This document shows, piece after piece, positions 22,591 to 29,447 of a stretch of 38,962 nucleotides of DNA (its first letter is position 1; each line of letters starts with the position of its first letter). Position numbers and translations under genes: made by a program. The DNA comes from Lacticaseibacillus songhuajiangensis (lineage in GTDB: Bacteria > Bacillota > Bacilli > Lactobacillales > Lactobacillaceae). The notes under the pieces are model-generated. The model made no database searches and was not told the origin of the DNA. It worked only from the letters and a program-made list of their open reading frames with translations. Where the stretch lies: assembly GCF_003946025.1 (NCBI RefSeq), contig NZ_RHNR01000024.1, forward strand, positions 1-38,962, read 5' to 3'.

Positions 22591-23616
22591 TCACAAATCC
22601 AGCAACTGTTCCGCATTGCCGTGACTAATTCGCGCTTTATCTGCATCATTCAGTTCCGTGGCGGCTAAAAAGCTACGCGTGTTATCACGTTTGACGTAAG
22701 GGTAGTCTTGCGACCAAATAATGTGCGCCGCGCCAATCGCACTCATCACTTGCTCCATCTGCGCTGGATTATACATTCCACTCGGCGTCACGTAGACGTG
22801 TTCCCGGTAGTAATCAGAGAAGTGCTTCTGCAAATGTCCCTCAACCACTGGCCCACACGCTTCATCCAGTCGCTCCAGGAAAGTCGGCACGAATTCGCCC
22901 CAGTGACCACTGATGATTTGCAAATCGGGATATCGGTCAAACGCACCGGAATATATCAAGCGGATGACATTGACACCAGCTTCCATATGCCAGCCCCATC
23001 CCGCCGTTGCCAGCGCAACGTTTAAACCGCGTGGCTGCAGTCCCGCATAATAGTTTGCCGCAACGGCCTTAGCCGGTAGCCCTGGATGCAGGTAGAGTGG
23101 CGCCCCCAACTTGTCGGCCATTGCTAGTAACGGCTCATACTCGGGTGCATCAATGAAACGCTCGCCTTCATTACCCAGAACCATTGCGCCTCTTAGACCG
23201 AGCTGGACAATAGCTCGTTCTAACTCCGATGCCGCCGCTTCTGGCACCGCCATCGGTAGGGTAGCAAACGCCGCAAAGCGCGTAGGATGTGCGGTAACAA
23301 TTGCCGCGAGATGATCATTGATTGCTTGAATCAAATCGAGGTATTGCCTCTGCGGTAGGCTACTCATCCCCACACCACTACTTGAATCGCCGAATGACAA
23401 AACCATCATGTCAATTTGGTTGGCATCCATGTAAGCAATGCGCGCGTCAATATCATCCAGTTCTGCGCGCGTGACCGGATAGGCAGCACCACCTTCAATC
23501 GCCGCATCCAGCATTTCTTTTGACGGCGTCGGAATGACTTGCAACCGCATCGCCTGCTGAATAGCAGCTGTAACAAATGGAAAACCAATGTGTTCTTCGA
23601 TTGTGATTAATTTCAT
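22591..23616 (-). CDS. Metal-dependent amidohydrolase, ACMSD / gamma-resorcylate decarboxylase-like
   Basis: TIM-barrel amidohydrolase_2 family (about 341 residues). Metal ligands: E-x-H at the N-terminus (TIEEHIGFP, Glu7 and His9), LYLHPG (His), ISGHWGEFVP (His) and WSQDYPY (Asp). This E-x-H...H...H...D set and the length match non-oxidative decarboxylases acting on hydroxybenzoic acids, such as gamma-resorcylate decarboxylase, and ACMSD-like enzymes. The start at the ATG 23616 follows AGGTG by 6 nt; a GTG at 23625 is an in-frame alternative. First gene of the two-gene unit with the esterase. Confidence 0.85.
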   Translation of the reverse strand: MKLITIEEHIGFPFVTAAIQQAMRLQVIPTPSKEMLDAAIEGGAAYPVTRAELDDIDARIAYMDANQIDMMVLSFGDSSSGVGMSSLPQRQYLDLIQAINDHLAAIVTAHPTRFAAFATLPMAVPEAAASELERAIVQLGLRGAMVLGNEGERFIDAPEYEPLLAMADKLGAPLYLHPGLPAKAVAANYYAGLQPRGLNVALATAGWGWHMEAGVNVIRLIYSGAFDRYPDLQIISGHWGEFVPTFLERLDEACGPVVEGHLQKHFSDYYREHVYVTPSGMYNPAQMEQVMSAIGAAHIIWSQDYPYVKRDNTRSFLAATELNDADKARISHGNAEQLLDL

Positions 23617-23747
23617 ATCAAGCACCTGCTTTCATCCTTATTACGAGCATGTGCTTAGAATAAGAGTGCTAATCAAAAGGCTCAACGTAAACGTTACAAA
23701 TTCGCGTGGATATGTCACAAAAAGCGGCAACTCACTTACTGCAGGGT

Positions 23748-23796
23748 AAAAAACAGGTCGCAGCCTCCGAAAAATCGGAGGCTGCGACCTGCTTTT
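23748..23796. terminator. Repeated hairpin terminator, copy 2
   Basis: Perfect stem AACAGGTCGCAGCCTCCGA / TCGGAGGCTGCGACCTG around AAAA followed by CTTTTATTG. It is nearly identical to the terminator at 20274-20322. It lies after the stop of the leftward MBL-fold gene only if read on the minus strand, where TTTTTT also follows, so it works in that direction. Confidence 0.85.
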
Positions 23797-23814
23797 ATTG
23801 TCGCTGCGTTTTGA

Positions 23815-24657
23815 TTAGTGTCGAATCACAGCGTGTGCACTGCTCCACAGCGAGCCCGTGTTAATGTACTGCGGGTACAGCGCCAGCATCTGCCGGTAAA
23901 GGTCCTCTGCAGTTGCCGCCGTGTCTGCCAGCCGGTTGAAATCGCCAATGTACTTAATCGTCCGGTCCAAAATGACGGGGTCATCGCTATTATCAGGATT
24001 CTTGTGCCCCGCAACGACAAAGCGCGGCTGCAAGGTCTTGAAGTACTCATTATCCTTAATCCAATTCTGCCGCGCATGCAGTGTGGTTTCTTGCATGTAG
24101 GCGTGGATGCCATTGTAGGTCGCATCCCCTGCCACCAGCAGCTTCATATCTGGCACCCACAAGCTCGTCGTATCGTGCGTGTCGGTAAACCCGTCCTGAA
24201 TGATGTTGAGCCGCTGTCCGTCCAGTTCAAAATGGTCGCTAACAACGTCATCCACCCCAACGATAGGATCGGGCAGATTACCAGGAAACAGTGCTTCCCA
24301 GGTGCCGGTGATATTCGCTGGCGTCATCACAGCCGGAATCCCATCAGCAGTTTCCCGCGTACCCAGAATTCGGGCGCCCGGAAATGCCGCCTTGATCATA
24401 CCGGCACCGAAGAAATGGTCAGCGTGGGCATGCGTCAGGTAAATGTATTTAACCGTCACGTGGTGGTCCTTTACCCAATCAATGAGCTCCTGGTTCGCGG
24501 ACTTGGTCATGTACGTATCCACCAGAACGGCGTGTTGCTGATTGTAGATTAACGTAGACGTGTTAGATACCCACTGCAAATTCTTCGTGTCCGCGGGCAC
24601 ACCCCGGGTTACCCCATCACGTTTGTTGTTAAACACATCGTATTTCAATTCACTCAT
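23815..24657 (-). CDS. MBL-fold metallo-hydrolase with CstR-like operator
   Basis: A 280-residue metallo-beta-lactamase fold protein. Metal motif THAHADHFFGAG (about residues 79-90), further ligands in FTDTHDTTSLW (His), LLVAGDATYNGI (Asp) and VVAGHKNPDNSDD (His). It belongs to a branch distant from the MBL protein at 13006. The start at 24657 (MSELKYDV) is preferred; the in-frame extension upstream runs through a site that nearly copies the CstR-type operator of the rhodanese operon. If that site is real, this gene belongs to the persulfide regulon and could act on a persulfide or thioester; substrate is not known. Confidence 0.8.
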   Translation of the reverse strand: MSELKYDVFNNKRDGVTRGVPADTKNLQWVSNTSTLIYNQQHAVLVDTYMTKSANQELIDWVKDHHVTVKYIYLTHAHADHFFGAGMIKAAFPGARILGTRETADGIPAVMTPANITGTWEALFPGNLPDPIVGVDDVVSDHFELDGQRLNIIQDGFTDTHDTTSLWVPDMKLLVAGDATYNGIHAYMQETTLHARQNWIKDNEYFKTLQPRFVVAGHKNPDNSDDPVILDRTIKYIGDFNRLADTAATAEDLYRQMLALYPQYINTGSLWSSAHAVIRH

Positions 24658-24662
24658 TATCC

Positions 24663-24680
24663 ATACCCCCATAGTATTAC
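24663..24680. promoter_or_regulatory. CsoR/CstR-like operator 3, upstream of the MBL-fold gene
   Basis: ATACCCCCATAGTATTAC compared with ATACCCCCCATAGTATAC at 17671-17688: the C-tract is one base shorter and one T is added near the end. It sits 5 nt from the likely start codon of the MBL gene, where repressor binding would block early transcription. Confidence 0.55.
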
Positions 24681-24891
24681 CACCACGCAAGATTTTGCGT
24701 GACACTAGTTACATTTAAACTCACTGGTTGATCAGCCACAACCACCTTACTTCTTGTTAGTGAAAATGCAAAGCAATAATTGAACATTTTTTGCGGACAA
24801 TGTTGAAAATGTGTCTTAAAATCACGGACGTTCGGTTTTATTTGTCTACGCATTCTTGCCATTTCGTCGTCGTGCGCAAGTAAAGGCTCGT

Positions 24892-24939
24892 AAAAAGCAG
24901 CTTGCAGTCCCAAAAATCTGGACTGTAAACTGCCTTTTT
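24892..24939 (-). terminator. Terminator after the NTF2-like gene
   Basis: Imperfect stem GCAGCTTGCAGTCC / GGACTGTAAACTGC with A5 before and T5 after, so it can act on leftward transcription from the NTF2-like gene. It shares the overall layout of the hairpins at 20274 and 23748. Confidence 0.7.
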
Positions 24940-24960
24940 GCTTGCCTTACTTAATTATCC

Positions 24961-25551
24961 TTATTCCCCATCCTTCAGCCACGCCGTTGCGCGCGCATAT
25001 ACTGGTTGCACCGTTTCCGGTCGATCCGTTCCGATGCCGTCCTGGTCAATCTGACCACCGGCCTGAATCCGCACGTAAGCCAGAAAGCGGTAAGAAACGC
25101 GCAGACTTTTAGCCAGCGCCACGTCAATGTGCAAATCGGTTCCCGGAATCTCCGGGGCAATAGTGTCCGCCTCGTTGATTGCAGTCATGTCGCTGATTTT
25201 CCACTCTCCGGACCGCTTTTCGACACGGTAAACCAGCATCATGAACGACTCAACGATAGCGATATTCTCGCCGAGTTGTACCCAGTGCTTAGTTGTTGCG
25301 GGCAACTCAGCATAGCCGTGATTACCATGAACGTGCACGGTTGGCGCCGCGTAACGGCCAACCAGCGGCAACTTGGTGGCGTAATCGACCGGTCGTTGCC
25401 CGACAAAAGTAGCGCGCGCATTACCACTAGACCAGCTAGTCGTCACCGTGCCGTCTTCCCAATAACAATTGGCAAGTACATCATTCAATCCGCGACCACG
25501 TGCTTGCCGCTCTCCCAAAACCAGTTGACTAATCATTTCAATAGCTGACAT
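24961..25551 (-). CDS. SnoaL/NTF2-like protein
   Basis: A 196-residue nuclear-transport-factor-2-fold protein of the SnoaL-like type: N-terminal helices with YWEDGTVTTSW (about residues 30-40), then HVHGNHGYAELPATTKHWV and the strand EWKISDMTAI. Such proteins are small cytosolic enzymes or binding proteins with varied roles, often cyclisation or isomerisation of a small ligand. It follows a DUF2316 gene by 18 bp on the same strand; the divergent MarR protein probably controls both. Function unknown. Confidence 0.75.
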   Translation of the reverse strand: MSAIEMISQLVLGERQARGRGLNDVLANCYWEDGTVTTSWSSGNARATFVGQRPVDYATKLPLVGRYAAPTVHVHGNHGYAELPATTKHWVQLGENIAIVESFMMLVYRVEKRSGEWKISDMTAINEADTIAPEIPGTDLHIDVALAKSLRVSYRFLAYVRIQAGGQIDQDGIGTDRPETVQPVYARATAWLKDGE

Positions 25552-25569
25552 CGCTTGCAGTCCTTTCGC

Positions 25570-25869
25570 TTAATCGATAATCCCGCGTTCAATTATTGCC
25601 GCATTCAAGAACCAATAACGGTGATAATCACCCGTCAAGGCGGTAAAAGGTACTTCCGTAATCTGGTGTGCTGCTAGGTACTCGTTGAGATAGTTGCGAA
25701 TAATCCAGTTGTCCTCAATGCGGCGGGGATGCATTGTGATGCTTTGCGTAATTACTTCCGGCGTCGTCCCGAGATCGCTAGCAATCTGTTCCATGCTCAG
25801 TTGACTCCGCTGAATATTTTCCTTAAATTCCCGTTTAGTCGCTACTGTTTGTGCCATCGTTAAAGACAT
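25570..25869 (-). CDS. DUF2316 family protein
   Basis: A 99-residue protein matching the DUF2316 family: LSMEQIASDLGTTPEVITQSI is helix-turn-helix-like, followed by the conserved RRIEDNWIIRNYLNEYL and VPFTALTGDYHRYWFLN segments. The domain is widespread in lactobacilli and has no established function; the first half suggests DNA binding. Start 25869 gives a 5-nt spacing from GGAGG; ATGs at 25872 and 25881 are too close to it. Operon with the NTF2-like gene, divergent from MarR. Confidence 0.85.
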   Translation of the reverse strand: MSLTMAQTVATKREFKENIQRSQLSMEQIASDLGTTPEVITQSITMHPRRIEDNWIIRNYLNEYLAAHQITEVPFTALTGDYHRYWFLNAAIIERGIID

Positions 25870-25885
25870 CATGTCCTCCATATGC

Positions 25886-25964
25886 TAAAATTAACTTGTA
25901 AATACAACAAAGATAATAATCCCGCATTCACGATGAGTCAACAAAAAACTTGTAAAATTAACTT
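25886..25964. promoter_or_regulatory. Paired MarR-site candidates in the DUF2316/MarR divergent region
   Basis: TAAAATTAACTT occurs at 25886-25897 and again at 25953-25964; CTTGTAAA occurs at 25895-25902 and 25949-25956. Each site combines both elements, one near each divergent gene start, as expected for an autoregulated MarR protein controlling both directions. Confidence 0.5.
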
Positions 25965-25978
25965 TTTTGGAGGGCAAC

Positions 25979-26407
25979 ATGGATTTAGGAACTGAAGATG
26001 AGCTGATTGAACAGATTTTTCAGATTACCCGCAAAGAGCGTCAATTTATTCAGCAGACACTCAAACAACACGGTCTCAACATCATGCAGGCACAGGCGCT
26101 AAACTTCATTGCACAACATCCTGGCGCTATTCAGAAAAAACTGTCCGTGTACTTGGGTAAGTCAGAAGCGACGACAACCAACATCATTAAGATTCTCGAA
26201 CAGCGGCAGCTGGTTGTTCGTCGTCTTGCCAGCAATAATGAACGGCAAAAACAACTGTACTTGCTGCCGGACGGTCAGGTTCTCGTGCAATCCGTGCACA
26301 AAATTTTTATCGACTTGGAGCAGCGGGTTAGTGCACCGCTAACCGCTACTGAGAAAAACACGCTGCTGAGCTTGCTGCACCGAATTAGTGAAGACGCCGC
26401 TTTTTAA
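25979..26407 (+). CDS. MarR family transcriptional regulator
   Basis: A 142-residue winged-helix regulator: NIMQAQALNFIAQHPGAIQKKLSVYLGKSEATTTNIIKILEQRQLVVRRLASNNERQKQLYLL covers the DNA-binding helices and wing. No cysteine is present, so thiol redox sensing is unlikely; a small phenolic-type ligand is the usual MarR signal. Start 25979 has GGAGGG 5 nt upstream. Divergent from the DUF2316-NTF2 operon, with repeated motifs in the gap. Confidence 0.88.
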   Translation: MDLGTEDELIEQIFQITRKERQFIQQTLKQHGLNIMQAQALNFIAQHPGAIQKKLSVYLGKSEATTTNIIKILEQRQLVVRRLASNNERQKQLYLLPDGQVLVQSVHKIFIDLEQRVSAPLTATEKNTLLSLLHRISEDAAF

Positions 26408-26435
26408 TGCTCACTATCTGAGATGGCATTTCGCT

Positions 26436-26451
26436 AGTTCCACGTGAAACA
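26436..26451. other. parS: parS-like ParB (Spo0J) binding site 2
   Basis: AGTTCCACGTGAAACA matches the classical parS TGTTCCACGTGAAACA at 15 of 16 positions (first base differs). Here it is intergenic, 28 bp after the marR stop. With the site at 3638-3653 it makes a pair 22.8 kb apart. Confidence 0.87.
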
Positions 26452-26500
26452 TAATCATGACTAATTTGTTGTTAATAGTGGACTAACCTCTCACTCTGAA

Positions 26501-26545
26501 GCAGATAGAAACGCCAATTTTTCGGCGACTCTATCTGTTTTTATT
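26501..26545 (+). terminator. Terminator after the marR gene
   Basis: Stem CAGATAGAAACGCC / GGCGACTCTATCTG with loop AATTTTTC and tail TTTTTATTTT. Confidence 0.85.
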
Positions 26546-26618
26546 TTGTCATTTCGTCAGAGCACACCCATCCGCACCGCTCGAACGTACAATTTCTCAA
26601 AAAAATGCAAAATCCCCC

Positions 26619-26649
26619 TTGCCTTCAAGTAACTTTAAGGTCGTATGCT
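26619..26649 (+). promoter_or_regulatory. MerR-type promoter of the NTF2-like/NmrA operon
   Basis: TTGCCT, an over-long 19-nt spacer and TATGCT. The spacer region carries a dyad CCTTCAAG-TAA-CTTTAAGG (26622-26640, one mismatch). The 19-nt spacing with an operator between -35 and -10 is the hallmark of MerR-activated promoters. Confidence 0.7.
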
Positions 26650-26728
26650 AATCGCGACCACTTGCAAGGAAGCAAATGATGCAGTTAGGAATCGGCGGCG
26701 TTGCCGTCGTAATAAGGAGCTCTAAAAC

Positions 26729-27082
26729 ATGACAAATAACGAATTAATCAATCTCTATCGCAATCAGAACACCATGTCGATTGCGGGTGATACTGCCGGT
26801 CTGGCCGCGCTCATGACCCCCGACTTCTACCTCGTGCACATGACGGGGATGAAGCAAAGTAAGGCTGAGTGGCTAGCGGCCATTGCCGATGGGTCAATGC
26901 AATATCACGGGGCCACTGAGGATCACCTCGAGATTATGAACAACGCGGAAATCATTGGCCAATCACGGGTGCACGCGACCATTTGGGGCACGGAAAGCAC
27001 CTGGCGATTGCAGTTACATCTCTACTGCATTCGGCAAAATGGCCAGCTGCTGATCCAGCACATCATCGCCAGCACTTATTAA
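26729..27082 (+). CDS. NTF2-like (SnoaL/DUF4440) protein
   Basis: A 117-residue NTF2-fold protein: LYRNQNTMSIAGDTAGLAALMTPDFYLVHMTG at the N-terminus, AEWLAAIADGSMQYH in the middle, then strands ATIWGTESTWRLQLHLYCIRQNG. It resembles small nuclear transport factor 2 family proteins of unknown substrate. RBS AAGGAG. First gene after the MerR-type promoter; 31 bp before an NmrA-like gene, so a two-gene operon is likely, perhaps in response to a toxic carbonyl or oxidant. Confidence 0.8.
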   Translation: MTNNELINLYRNQNTMSIAGDTAGLAALMTPDFYLVHMTGMKQSKAEWLAAIADGSMQYHGATEDHLEIMNNAEIIGQSRVHATIWGTESTWRLQLHLYCIRQNGQLLIQHIIASTY

Positions 27083-27113
27083 TTAGGCAACTCACAGATA
27101 AGGAGTACTCATC

Positions 27114-27764
27114 ATGAAATTACTAATATTAGCTGCTAACGGGCAAGTCGCCCGCATCGTTGAACACCGCATTCTCAACGAGTCGCAATTCGCGAATGTC
27201 GAGCTGACGCTCGGCCTGCGCCGCGCACAACGCTTGGCTGCTCTAGCTGATAACCCGCGCGTGCGGCTCGTCGAAACTGACCTCGAAGATGCGCAGTCCG
27301 TTGCCACTGCGGTTACCGGTCAGGACATGGTCTTCGTCGCGGTTGTCGATCACGACGCTGACAACGCCATGACGAAAAATGTAATTGCCGCGATGCAGCA
27401 AGCGCACGTTAAGCGCGTGATTTTTACCAATATTTTGGGCCTCTACAACGAAGTCCCTGGCGAATTCGGGCGCTGGAACCTTGCCCAAGTACGCGCGGGC
27501 CTCAAAGCCGCGCAAAACTCCGATCAGTTGTTGGCGGCATCTGGCTTAACCTACACGACGCTGCGCCTGCCTTGGCTGAATGACCGCGATGAAGTGAAGT
27601 ACACCGTCACGACGCGCCAGCAACCTTACGTCGGTGTCTCTGGTTCGCGGCAGAGTGTCGCCGATGTCGTCTTGCGCATCGTGGCCGATCCGCAGTACGC
27701 GGCCAACGACAGCATCGGGATGGCTGATCCCGATACCCAAGGAGCCAAGCGGCCGGTCTACTAA
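27114..27764 (+). CDS. NAD(P)-binding NmrA/atypical SDR family protein
   Basis: A 216-residue Rossmann protein of the atypical SDR5 (NmrA-like) type: LLILAANGQVARIVEHRIL as the dinucleotide-binding start, LVETDLEDAQSVATAV, and VKRVIFTNILGLYNEV. It lacks a YxxxK catalytic pair at the classical place, so it may be a sensor or reductase. RBS AAGGAG. Follows the NTF2-like gene by 31 bp and shares the MerR-type promoter. NADPH-dependent quinone or azo reduction is possible but not shown. Confidence 0.82.
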   Translation: MKLLILAANGQVARIVEHRILNESQFANVELTLGLRRAQRLAALADNPRVRLVETDLEDAQSVATAVTGQDMVFVAVVDHDADNAMTKNVIAAMQQAHVKRVIFTNILGLYNEVPGEFGRWNLAQVRAGLKAAQNSDQLLAASGLTYTTLRLPWLNDRDEVKYTVTTRQQPYVGVSGSRQSVADVVLRIVADPQYAANDSIGMADPDTQGAKRPVY

Positions 27765-27943
27765 ACGAACAGCGTCAAAAAAGAAGTGCCCCGTTTCAAA
27801 TGTGGACCACCTGCTTTCAATTGCTTAAAGAGATGCTGATTTGTTGTTTTACTTACTTTTTCTCAACTTATGTGACAACTAATGCTAGACTTAACTTGTA
27901 TGCAGATTTTGTCAAGATATCCACCAAATAGGAGGAACTCATC

Positions 27944-29365
27944 ATGGCTTATAAAACTGTGAACCCATATACTAACGAAGTCGTTAAGGAATACCCTAAC
28001 GCAACGGCCGCTGACATTGAAGCGGCACTCACCAATGGCCACAAGCTGTTCAAGCAGTGGGAACATGAAGCACCGGCAACGCGCAGCGACCAATTACGCG
28101 ACATCGCCCGCCTGCTGCGCCTCCACGCCAAGGACTTGGCCACCACGATGGTCACCGACATGGGCAAGTTGTACCGGGAAGCACTCGGCGAAGTTGAATT
28201 GTGCGCAATGATTGCGGACTATTATGCCGACCACGGCGCCGAACTCCTGCAGCCGGTTAAGCTCGATTCCCGTGCCAACGGCGATGCGGAAATCCAAAAG
28301 CATCCCCTCGGCATTCTGATGATGGTCGAACCGTGGAACTTCCCTTACTACCAGATCATGCGGGTCTTTGCTCCTAACTTCATGGTTGGTAATCCGATGA
28401 TTCTCAAGCACGCGTCCATCACGCCTGGTTCTGCTTTGGCCTTCGAAAAGATCATCCACGAATCTACCGCTCCTGATGCCAGCCTGCGCAACCTGTTCTT
28501 GAGCTACGACCAGGTTGCCGACGTCATCGCCGACAAGCGGGTGCAGGGCGTTGCGCTCACCGGTTCTGAACGCGGCGGCGTGAGCGTCGCCCGTGAAGCC
28601 GGCGCCAACTTGAAGAAGAACACCATGGAACTGGGCGGCACCGATGCCTTCATCGTCCTGGACGACGCTGACATCGATGCGGTGACCAACATTGCCTGGC
28701 GCACCCGGCTCTATAACGCCGGTCAAGTTTGCACCTCATCCAAGCGTTACATCGTGGCCGCCAACCTTTACGATGAGTTTGTCGCCAAAATGAAGGCTAA
28801 TTTTGCCAAAGTAAAGCCTGGTGACCCAATGGCTGAGGACACCACGCTCGCACCCATGAACTCCAAGCGCGCCAAGGATAAGCTGCAAAAGCAAGTCGAC
28901 GATGCCATTGCGCACGGCGCCACCCTAGTTTATGGCAACGAACCGATTGACCTGCCTGGCCAATTCTTCCAGCCAACCATTCTGACCAACATCAAACCGG
29001 ATAACCCCGCTTACTCACAGGAAATGTTCGGTCCCGTTGCCCAGATCTACAAGGTGGACAGCGAGCAGGAAGCCATCGACCTGGCCAACGATTCCGACCT
29101 GGGCCTGGGCGGCATTGTATTCTCCGGCGATGCGCAGCGCGGCAAGCGCGTCGCTTCCCAGATTGAAACCGGGATGGTCTTCGTCAATAACTTCATGGTC
29201 ACCCTGCCCGAATTGCCATTCGGCGGCATTAAGAAGTCCGGCTACGGCCGCGAGATGAGTGCGCTGGGGCAAAACGCCTTCGTCAACGAGCAGTTGATTG
29301 TAACGGCTGAGCACCCCGACATGAACAATCTCGCCGGTGCGCTGGTCGCAACCGATCCGGAGTAA
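27944..29365 (+). CDS. NAD(P)-dependent aldehyde dehydrogenase (succinate-semialdehyde dehydrogenase-like)
   Basis: A 473-residue aldehyde dehydrogenase oxidising aldehydes to acids. MVEPWNFPYYQIMRVFAPNFMVGNPMILKHA forms the cofactor region, Glu229 in MELGGTDAF is the general base, and Cys263 in NAGQVCTSSKR is the nucleophile; the C-terminal ELPFGGIKKSGYGRE is typical. The sequence belongs to the GabD/YneI-like group common in lactobacilli. RBS AGGAGG. No obvious regulator next to it; an own promoter is expected in the 178-bp gap before it. Monocistronic, with a terminator following. Confidence 0.92.
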   Translation: MAYKTVNPYTNEVVKEYPNATAADIEAALTNGHKLFKQWEHEAPATRSDQLRDIARLLRLHAKDLATTMVTDMGKLYREALGEVELCAMIADYYADHGAELLQPVKLDSRANGDAEIQKHPLGILMMVEPWNFPYYQIMRVFAPNFMVGNPMILKHASITPGSALAFEKIIHESTAPDASLRNLFLSYDQVADVIADKRVQGVALTGSERGGVSVAREAGANLKKNTMELGGTDAFIVLDDADIDAVTNIAWRTRLYNAGQVCTSSKRYIVAANLYDEFVAKMKANFAKVKPGDPMAEDTTLAPMNSKRAKDKLQKQVDDAIAHGATLVYGNEPIDLPGQFFQPTILTNIKPDNPAYSQEMFGPVAQIYKVDSEQEAIDLANDSDLGLGGIVFSGDAQRGKRVASQIETGMVFVNNFMVTLPELPFGGIKKSGYGREMSALGQNAFVNEQLIVTAEHPDMNNLAGALVATDPE

Positions 29366-29387
29366 ACAGCGCAATATGAGTTAACGC

Positions 29388-29420
29388 AAAAGGACAGTCA
29401 GCATTGCTGGCTGTCCTTTT
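29388..29420. terminator. Bidirectional terminator between aldehyde dehydrogenase and DyP genes
   Basis: Stem AAAAGGACAGTCAGC / GCTGGCTGTCCTTTT with a 3-nt loop, one mismatch, and A/T tails usable in both directions. Confidence 0.9.
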
Positions 29421-29447
29421 GTGTTTCATTTCAAGCGTGGGAATTGT

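Larger units (their letters stand above)
24658..24960. other. Intergenic stretch between MBL and NTF2-like genes
   Basis: Holds the CstR-like site, an inverted repeat CACGCAA-GATT-TTGCGTG (24684-24701) just upstream of it, and a terminator at 24892-24939. The rest is AT-rich with no coding sequence I can support. Confidence 0.6.
26408..26728. other. Intergenic stretch with parS, terminator and MerR-type promoter
   Basis: This 321-bp gap contains the parS-like site (26436-26451), the terminator of the marR gene (26501-26545) and the 19-bp-spacer promoter of the next operon (26619-26649), all listed separately. I see no small gene in it. Confidence 0.7.
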
